Positions 59,816 to 64,000 of a stretch of 64,000 nucleotides of DNA are shown here, one piece after another. Within the stretch, counting starts at the first letter, position 1, and each line of letters starts with the position of its first letter. The notes beneath the pieces were generated by a model. The model ran no database searches. It was given only the letters and a program-made list of their open reading frames with translations, and had not been told where the DNA came from. The translations under genes and the position numbers were made by a program. The DNA is from JAJOKK01 sp965370555 (lineage in GTDB: Bacteria > Bipolaricaulota > Bipolaricaulia > UBA7950 > UBA9294). Where the stretch lies: positions 6,875 to 70,874 of the forward strand of contig CBDUVB010000006.1 of NCBI GenBank assembly GCA_965370555.1, written 5' to 3'.

Positions 59816-60214
59816 ATGATGAAACTAAGAAAAGAGTTGGTCGGATTCTTGCTCCTGTTCGGTGTTCTCTTCCTCGCAGGCTGTCTCGGCCCCATTGTCC
59901 TGACGGAAGCTGATAACGGAACGCTCGAAGCAATCGACGTGGGGGATGTCATCCTCGTACGGCTAAGCGGAAACCCCTCCACCGGCTACGAATGGCAGAG
60001 GACGGACACGCTCCTGGAGAGCATCCTCGAGCCACTCCCTGAGGAAGGTTGCTGTGGGGGGAGCTGTGGCGGCGACCCAGTCGGAAGCCCGAGCCCCTCC
60101 GAGTTCAGGTTCAAGGCCATCTCCTCGGGGACAACCCGGCTCGAGTTCGTCTACCAGCGCCCCTGGGAAGAGGAACCGATCGACACATTCTCCGTCATCA
60201 TCTACGTCCACTGA
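59816..60214 (+). CDS. Chagasin-family (I42) protease inhibitor lipoprotein
   Basis: The 132-residue protein has a lipoprotein signal (GFLLLFGVLFLAGCLGP, lipobox Cys near residue 23) and the inhibitor I42 motifs SGNPSTGYEWQR (loop L2 NPTTGY), GTTRLEFVYQRPWE (L6 RPWE). Chagasin-type proteins inhibit papain-like cysteine proteases. Between the motifs lies a Cys-rich stretch (EEGCCGGSCGGDP). ATG 59816 follows AAAAGGGGG. The target is unknown; it may protect against exogenous proteases. Confidence 0.87.
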   Translation: MMKLRKELVGFLLLFGVLFLAGCLGPIVLTEADNGTLEAIDVGDVILVRLSGNPSTGYEWQRTDTLLESILEPLPEEGCCGGSCGGDPVGSPSPSEFRFKAISSGTTRLEFVYQRPWEEEPIDTFSVIIYVH

Positions 60215-60263
60215 TTCGCCGCGGTTCTTGGGTGATAGGAGAGCGGTTCGATAAGAGATTTGG

Positions 60264-60542
60264 CTATTCCAATGCCACGACCGGAACGCTAAGCTCCTTT
60301 TCCTTATGCTCTTCCTTAGCAATCCACTCCATCTCTCGCACGGCCTTGGCAACATAGTAGCGTTCTCCTCATTCATTGCAGACTTTGGCTGGGACGTTCT
60401 CGATAATCACCAACCTATCACCCCAACGGAAGTCCACCGTCACGCGCTTCTCCTCCAAGATCCTGCGACCACAGAAATAGCAAGTCTCGCCGGCTTTGGG
60501 CTGGTTCCTTGATCCAGTTTTTCTCAGCGAACTCATACCCAT
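60264..60542 (-). pseudogene. YgiT/MqsA-type zinc-finger protein interrupted by in-frame TGA
   Basis: The 92-codon frame starts at ATG 60542, five bases after GGGGGTG. It reads CYFCGRR (Cys 21 and 24), VTVDFRWGDRLVIIENVPA and VCNE (Cys 55), then TGA at codon 58 (60369-60371), then GERYYVAKAVREMEWIAKEE and stops at 60264. Intact relatives have CxECGExYY, so the TGA replaces the fourth zinc Cys exactly. It is a nonsense mutation, an assembly error or, less likely, a Sec codon. No partner toxin gene is adjacent. Confidence 0.75.
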
Positions 60543-60714
60543 GGTTTCACCCCCTGGTAAATGGATCCTCCCACTTCGACGATCGTGGCAGGTAGACCGT
60601 GATAATCAGTAGATTCTCTCAAAAGGTAGGTTCTTGCAACGGTGAGGGGTGCGATTTGCATGCGAAGGCCAAAAGGGGAGAATATCATTTATTAATCAAG
60701 GGAGTGATCGATCG

Positions 60715-61275
60715 ATGGGCTTATCCGTAACTGAGATGCGCAAGGGGATGGTTATCCTCTACAATGGAGACCTGTATGAGATTGTCGAGTACGAACACTC
60801 CAAACGGGGGAGGGGAGGGTCGATCGCGCGGACGCGCCTTCGCCACCTCAAGAACGGTCGCGTGACTTCAACCACGTTTAAGGGAGCAGAGAACACAGAG
60901 TCGGTCTTCCTGGAGTCCCGGTCGTTGCAGTACCTTTATAACGACGGAGAAAGCTACTTATTCATGGACAACGAACGGTTCGATCAATTCCCCATCTCCG
61001 CAGAGATACTCGGTTCACGAGGTGATTTCATCGTGGAGGGAGTCAACGTCATCGGTTACTACTACAACGATGTGTTGGTCAAGGTGGATCTCCCTAACTT
61101 TGTCGAGCTCAAGGTTGTTCGTACCGAGCCAGGCGTGCGTGGGGATACCGTCTCCAACGTGGAGAAACCAGCGACGCTGGAGAGCGGGGCGGTGGTGCAT
61201 GTTCCTCTCTTCGTGAAAGAAGGGGATACTTTGAAGGTGGACACGCGAAACGGGAAGTACGTGGAACGTATATAA
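60715..61275 (+). CDS. efp: Translation elongation factor P
   Basis: The 186-residue protein has the three beta domains of EF-P, which relieves stalling at polyproline. The first-domain loop is HSKRGRGGS: Arg33 occupies the place of the modified Lys34 of E. coli. The middle and C-terminal domains (VEGVNVIGYYYNDVLVKVDL; PGVRGDTVSNVEKPATLESG) are complete. ATG 60715 follows GGGAG by nine bases; the longer frame from 60649 has no binding site. It heads a run of Asp23 genes and nusB, a common EF-P-Asp23-NusB arrangement. Confidence 0.95.
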   Translation: MGLSVTEMRKGMVILYNGDLYEIVEYEHSKRGRGGSIARTRLRHLKNGRVTSTTFKGAENTESVFLESRSLQYLYNDGESYLFMDNERFDQFPISAEILGSRGDFIVEGVNVIGYYYNDVLVKVDLPNFVELKVVRTEPGVRGDTVSNVEKPATLESGAVVHVPLFVKEGDTLKVDTRNGKYVERI

Positions 61276-61284
61276 GGAGGAGCT

Positions 61285-61674
61285 ATGGTGGAGAAGAAGG
61301 TGAATATCAGCAATGAAGACGGTCGCATCACCATATCGGAGGAAGTGATCGCAGCGATCGCTCGGATCGCGGCAGGAAAGGTCGATGGGATCGCCCACTC
61401 GTCTGGCAGCGTTCCAGGCGGGCTCAAGAGCTTCTTTGGTGGGGAGGACCTCTCTCCTACTATCAAGACCGAACTCACAGAGGACGGGGTTCACATTGAA
61501 CTCAGGATCGCGGTTGAGTACGGGTATCCGGTGCATGAGGTGGCGCAGGGTATTCAGGGGAACGTGCAGCAGGATATCGAAAAGCTGGCCGGGGTGACGG
61601 TGACCGGGGTGGACGTCTTCGTGAAGAAGGTCGTTCCGCCGCAGACCCTTGAGAGCGGTATCGAGGAGGAGTGA
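61285..61674 (+). CDS. Asp23/Gls24-family envelope stress protein 1
   Basis: The 129-residue protein matches Asp23/Gls24: ISEEVIAAIARIAAGKVDGI, a loop, and VEYGYPVHEVAQGIQGNVQQ. These small proteins associate with the membrane through AmaP-type anchors in alkaline and envelope stress. AAGGAGGAGC precedes the ATG. It is 9 bases after efp, and a second Asp23 gene and amaP follow. Confidence 0.93.
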   Translation: MVEKKVNISNEDGRITISEEVIAAIARIAAGKVDGIAHSSGSVPGGLKSFFGGEDLSPTIKTELTEDGVHIELRIAVEYGYPVHEVAQGIQGNVQQDIEKLAGVTVTGVDVFVKKVVPPQTLESGIEEE

Positions 61675-61684
61675 GGAGGACGTT

Positions 61685-62047
61685 ATGGCAGAAGGAGAGA
61701 AGGGAAACGTTGGCATCTCCAAAGACGTGGTCACCGCGATCGCGGGGATCGCGGTCTCCGAAGTGGAAGGGATCGCCAACCTGAGATCGGGTGACGGCGC
61801 CTTTCGCCGTGGCGAGGGGATGAAGCGATACGTTGATACTGAGGTCGAGGGAGAGAATGTCAAGGTAACGGTGCGGATCACTGTCCTGTATGGAAATCCG
61901 ATCCACAAGGTGGCCAAGCAGGTGCAGACACGCGTAAAGACGGAGATCGAGCGGATGACCGGGCTGCGCGTCAGCGGCGTGGACGTTGATGTACAGCGAC
62001 TCGTGGAGCCAGAAGAGACGTTCGTGGAGGAGAAGGAGGAGGGATGA
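61685..62047 (+). CDS. Asp23/Gls24-family envelope stress protein 2
   Basis: The 120-residue paralogue of the preceding gene (ISKDVVTAIAGIAVSEVEGI; VLYGNPIHKVAKQVQTRVK) ends with an acidic tail (EPEETFVEEKEEG). GAGGAGG lies before ATG 61685. Its stop overlaps amaP (ATGA), so the two Asp23 proteins and the anchor are coupled. Confidence 0.93.
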   Translation: MAEGEKGNVGISKDVVTAIAGIAVSEVEGIANLRSGDGAFRRGEGMKRYVDTEVEGENVKVTVRITVLYGNPIHKVAKQVQTRVKTEIERMTGLRVSGVDVDVQRLVEPEETFVEEKEEG

Positions 62048-62613
62048 GCTTACTTATTCGTGCCCTCTATCTATGCGCAACCCTGTTTACAGTGGGGTTA
62101 GGGGTTGTGGCGATCCTCCTTGGGGCGGGAGTCATTACCTTTGCAGTACCGTCGCCTTTCTTTGTGTCGGCGGTCGGGATCGGAATTCTCTTCTTTGTGG
62201 GAGCGGTTCTGCTTGTGATCGCCATCCACTTTGTCCTGTTGGCATACCGGAGACAAGTAGCGGCGGCGCGCTTCTCACAGGAGGGGGAGTGGGGAAGGAT
62301 CGAACTTTCGCCCTATGCATTGCGGGAATTCATCAGCGGGATCCTGCGCGAGGAGGTTGGGATCGATCGCTTCCGTGTCCGGCTGCGGCACCAGGAGGAA
62401 GGGATCTCCATCCGGATCCAGACAGCCCTCTCTCCCCAGGAACAGGTAGCTGCAGTAGGACGGCGAATCCAGGAGACCCTCTCCCAGCGTGTTGTCGAAC
62501 GGACTGGGGTTGAGGTGCAAGAGGTCTCCGTGCTCGTGGATAGCATTCGCGCGCGTGAGGAAGAGCCGGTCAAGAGAGAGGAGGAGGATGCCATTGATAG
62601 TGATGACTCCTAA
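62044..62613 (+). CDS. amaP: Alkaline shock membrane anchor AmaP-like protein
   Basis: The 189-residue protein has two N-terminal transmembrane helices (about 10-35 and 42-68) and a cytosolic Asp23-like C-terminal domain (about 75-175; LREFISGILREEVGIDRFRV, RIQETLSQRVVERTGVEVQE). AmaP anchors Asp23 proteins to the membrane. The ATG overlaps the second Asp23 stop and the end overlaps DUF2273. Confidence 0.88.
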   Translation: MSLLIRALYLCATLFTVGLGVVAILLGAGVITFAVPSPFFVSAVGIGILFFVGAVLLVIAIHFVLLAYRRQVAAARFSQEGEWGRIELSPYALREFISGILREEVGIDRFRVRLRHQEEGISIRIQTALSPQEQVAAVGRRIQETLSQRVVERTGVEVQEVSVLVDSIRAREEEPVKREEEDAIDSDDS

Positions 62614-62794
62614 GCTGATCGGGCTCGTCATCGGCCTTCTGGTTGGCCTCCTCTTCGTCCTCGCTGGGTGGAAAGTGGTCTTGATCCTCCTCGCGTTCGC
62701 GCTCGCCGGGTATCTGATCGGCGCCTATCTTGAGTCGCAAGAGTACGTGTTACAACGGCTGCGAAAGCTCACCTCTCGTCTCTTCCGTCCTTGA
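62588..62794 (+). CDS. DUF2273 small membrane protein
   Basis: The 68-residue protein has two hydrophobic segments (LIGLVIGLLVGLLFVLAGW and VLILLAFALAGYLIGAY), matching DUF2273, a small protein commonly found beside AmaP and Asp23. ATG 62588 lies directly after AGGAGG; TTG 62594 has better spacing and is a possible start. Its stop overlaps the nusB ATG by one base. Confidence 0.85.
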   Translation: MPLIVMTPKLIGLVIGLLVGLLFVLAGWKVVLILLAFALAGYLIGAYLESQEYVLQRLRKLTSRLFRP

Positions 62795-63210
62795 TGCACC
62801 GCAGAGAGGCCCGCGAGTTCCTGCTTAGTGCTCTCTATCAACAGGAATTCGTCGAGAGACCGATCTCTGAGATGTTCTCCGAGATCGATCCCGGGGATCA
62901 ACGCGATTACATCGAACAGGTCTTCATCGGGATCACCACGCGCAGGGATGAGATCGATGATCTCATCGGCCAGCACACCGTGGGCTGGCGTTTCGAGCGG
63001 TTGGCCCTGATCGACCGCAACATCCTGCGCCTGGGGGTCTTCGAGCTTCTACACCTTCCCTCTGTCCCGCCCGAGGTGGCGATCAACGAATCTGTAGAAC
63101 TGTGTAAGAAGTACGGGACCGAGCGGGCACAGGTCTTCGTCAATGGAATTCTAGATCGAATCTGGAAGGAGACCAAGGACGAAGACAACGCTGCTCTCGA
63201 CCAACAGTAG
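62794..63210 (+). CDS. nusB: Transcription antitermination factor NusB
   Basis: The 138-residue all-helical protein matches NusB: REAREFLLSALYQQEF at the start, WRFERLALIDRNILRLGVFE in the middle and EVAINESVELCKKYGTERAQ, with FVNGILDRI. It binds boxA RNA with NusE during rRNA transcription. ATG 62794 overlaps the upstream TGA; TTG 62791 is one codon longer. It ends 2 bases before the convergent cyclodeaminase gene. Confidence 0.95.
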   Translation: MHRREAREFLLSALYQQEFVERPISEMFSEIDPGDQRDYIEQVFIGITTRRDEIDDLIGQHTVGWRFERLALIDRNILRLGVFELLHLPSVPPEVAINESVELCKKYGTERAQVFVNGILDRIWKETKDEDNAALDQQ

Positions 63211-63212
63211 CA

Positions 63213-63854
63213 TTAACTGCACAACACGGTTTGCACCGCATCGATGATCTCCTGCTTCATATTCCCCGCTCGTCTAGCCAACTCGGCACGTTTCTTGCGG
63301 TAGTTGCTCACATAACCTTCATCTTTGATGTAGTTGCAGTTGATATCTACGTTATATAGGGCCGATTGCAGAGCGGCTTCTGCCAACTGAGCGGAAACGG
63401 CCACATCACTTATGGCGTTGGGGTTGCCGATCTGCGGTAGACGGCGGTTTAACTCAAGCACGCGGTAGCACGTCTTTGCCGTCCGGTAGGGAACCTCGTT
63501 AGCCTGTTTAAGAGCGGCTTGAAGTTTCTCCTTTCGCGCGGATTTTTCTTCTTGTGTGCCCTTGGGTAAGCGGTAACAGCCTATCACTGCATTATAGGCT
63601 TGGATATCCTTATCAACCGCGTTCATCAATTCTTCGCGCAGCTTAAGCGCCTCTTCCAGAATGGCTTTTATTTTCTGCTCGTTTTCAGCGAAGCTTTCCT
63701 TGCCGATGGTCAGGTTACAGACCATCAGCACCAGCGATGCAGCCATCGCCCCGGAGAGTGCAGCGACACTCCCTCCCCCTGGTGCGGGGGTCGCTGAGGA
63801 GAGTTCTTCCAAGAAAGTACTGATAGTCGTGTTCTCATAAGTGGTTTGCACCAT
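63213..63854 (-). CDS. Formiminotetrahydrofolate cyclodeaminase (FTCD_C family)
   Basis: The 213-residue cytosolic protein matches the cyclodeaminase domain: FLEELSSATPAPGGGSVAAL near residue 15, NLTIGKESFAE and the C-terminal SAQLAEAALQSALYNVDINC. It converts 5-formiminotetrahydrofolate to methenyl-tetrahydrofolate and ammonia in histidine or purine degradation. AAAGGAGG precedes the ATG. Neighbouring histidine degradation genes would lie beyond the window, if present. Confidence 0.92.
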   Translation of the reverse strand: MVQTTYENTTISTFLEELSSATPAPGGGSVAALSGAMAASLVLMVCNLTIGKESFAENEQKIKAILEEALKLREELMNAVDKDIQAYNAVIGCYRLPKGTQEEKSARKEKLQAALKQANEVPYRTAKTCYRVLELNRRLPQIGNPNAISDVAVSAQLAEAALQSALYNVDINCNYIKDEGYVSNYRKKRAELARRAGNMKQEIIDAVQTVLCS

Positions 63855-63968
63855 GTCCTCCTTTGGGAGCCTGCTTGCTTAAACTCTGTTTCGCGGCTCA
63901 GTTTTGGTTTTTCAGGCTCCACCTTAGGCCTCAACCATTTCACCGGTAGAGTAGAGGAGTAGGTGACA

Positions 63969-64000
63969 ATGTTTAGACTTCGGCATACATCAGTTACAGG
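63969..64000 (+). CDS. Possible start of a gene cut by the window edge
   Basis: ATG 63969 follows GAGTAGGTGAC and opens a frame (FRLRHTSVT) that is still open at the end of the window. Ten codons are too few to identify. Divergent to the cyclodeaminase gene. Confidence 0.25.
   Translation, partial: MFRLRHTSVT

Noticed and set aside
60340..60368. SECIS-like stem after the in-frame TGA
   Set aside because: Only a 5-bp stem with a bulge and a 15-base loop can be drawn; the loop is too large and spacing too short to claim a SECIS.
60306..60512. Plus-strand ORF over the YgiT-type gene
   Set aside because: No ribosome site and no family similarity; the minus strand has the zinc-finger motifs.
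1..64000. CRISPR arrays, rRNA or tRNA genes, prophage
   Set aside because: No regularly spaced repeats, cas genes, phage structural genes or recognisable tRNA cloverleaf sequence were seen.

Overview
The window is a gene-dense, moderately GC-rich bacterial chromosome segment with standard code and little accessory DNA. Nearly every gene has a purine-rich ribosome binding site and many genes overlap by 1 to 4 bases. Lipoproteins, a porin-like beta-barrel candidate and a DUF2062/AsmA-like protein suggest a diderm. Asp23-family proteins, NusB next to EF-P, AmaP and DUF2273 are more Firmicutes/Thermotogae-like. Two glutamate dehydrogenases, a TreT-type trehalose synthase and a compatible-solute glycosyltransferase suggest an uncultured anaerobic lineage, perhaps Bipolaricaulota (Acetothermia). 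That placement is an inference from gene content, not a measurement. No rRNA, tRNA or CRISPR array was recognised.

Layout. 1-6 kb: housekeeping block prs (cut by the window edge), rplY, pth, clpC, radA. 6-12 kb: purine nucleoside phosphorylase, then two paralogous glutamate dehydrogenases flanking two convergent Crp/Fnr-like regulators. 12-13.6 kb: nucleotidyltransferase, metallophosphoesterase and a small scar with a truncated RAYT transposase and a MazF remnant. 13.6-18.5 kb: a sensor kinase with a periplasmic binding-protein sensor, and a REC-PAS-GAF-HD-GYP response regulator (likely c-di-GMP phosphodiesterase). 18.5-22.6 kb: HEPN/MNT pair, MFS transporter with an AlaX-like editing protein, DUF169 and an MBL-fold protein.

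22.8-28.5 kb is an apparent iron (or other metal) uptake regulon: two FeoA proteins, a FeoB split into separate G-protein and membrane genes, a DUF4198 protein, a surface protein and a DtxR-family repressor. Matching operator-like sites lie in both relevant promoters. 28.6-37.6 kb runs on the minus strand: glycerate 2-kinase carrying an in-frame 45-bp palindrome, two glycosyltransferases probably making a glycosylglycerate solute, a sugar ABC importer without an ATPase gene, and a regulator fusing a GntR DNA-binding domain to a solute-binding-protein domain.

37.8-48 kb is a second sugar region: ROK kinase, phosphofructokinase, ROK regulator, an AglEFG-like importer, an (alpha/alpha)6 glycosidase, TreT-like synthase and a GalT-like uridylyltransferase. 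Imported alpha-glucosides could be split by TreT or the glycosidase, and the glucose fed to the ROK kinase and PFK. Each importer has a strong hairpin between the binding-protein gene and the first permease gene.

48-60.5 kb is mixed: a GT4 glycosyltransferase, amidohydrolase, unknown proteins, PKD lipoprotein, ribbon-helix-helix protein, diguanylate cyclase, BaiN-like flavoprotein, a DUF2062/TIGR03545-like protein with a likely 3' frameshift, chagasin-type inhibitor, and a YgiT-type zinc-finger gene with an in-frame TGA where a cysteine is expected. 60.7-64 kb: efp, two Asp23 genes, amaP, DUF2273, nusB, and a convergent cyclodeaminase gene. Three intergenic regions share degenerate TTGAGTGATTGA-type inverted repeats.
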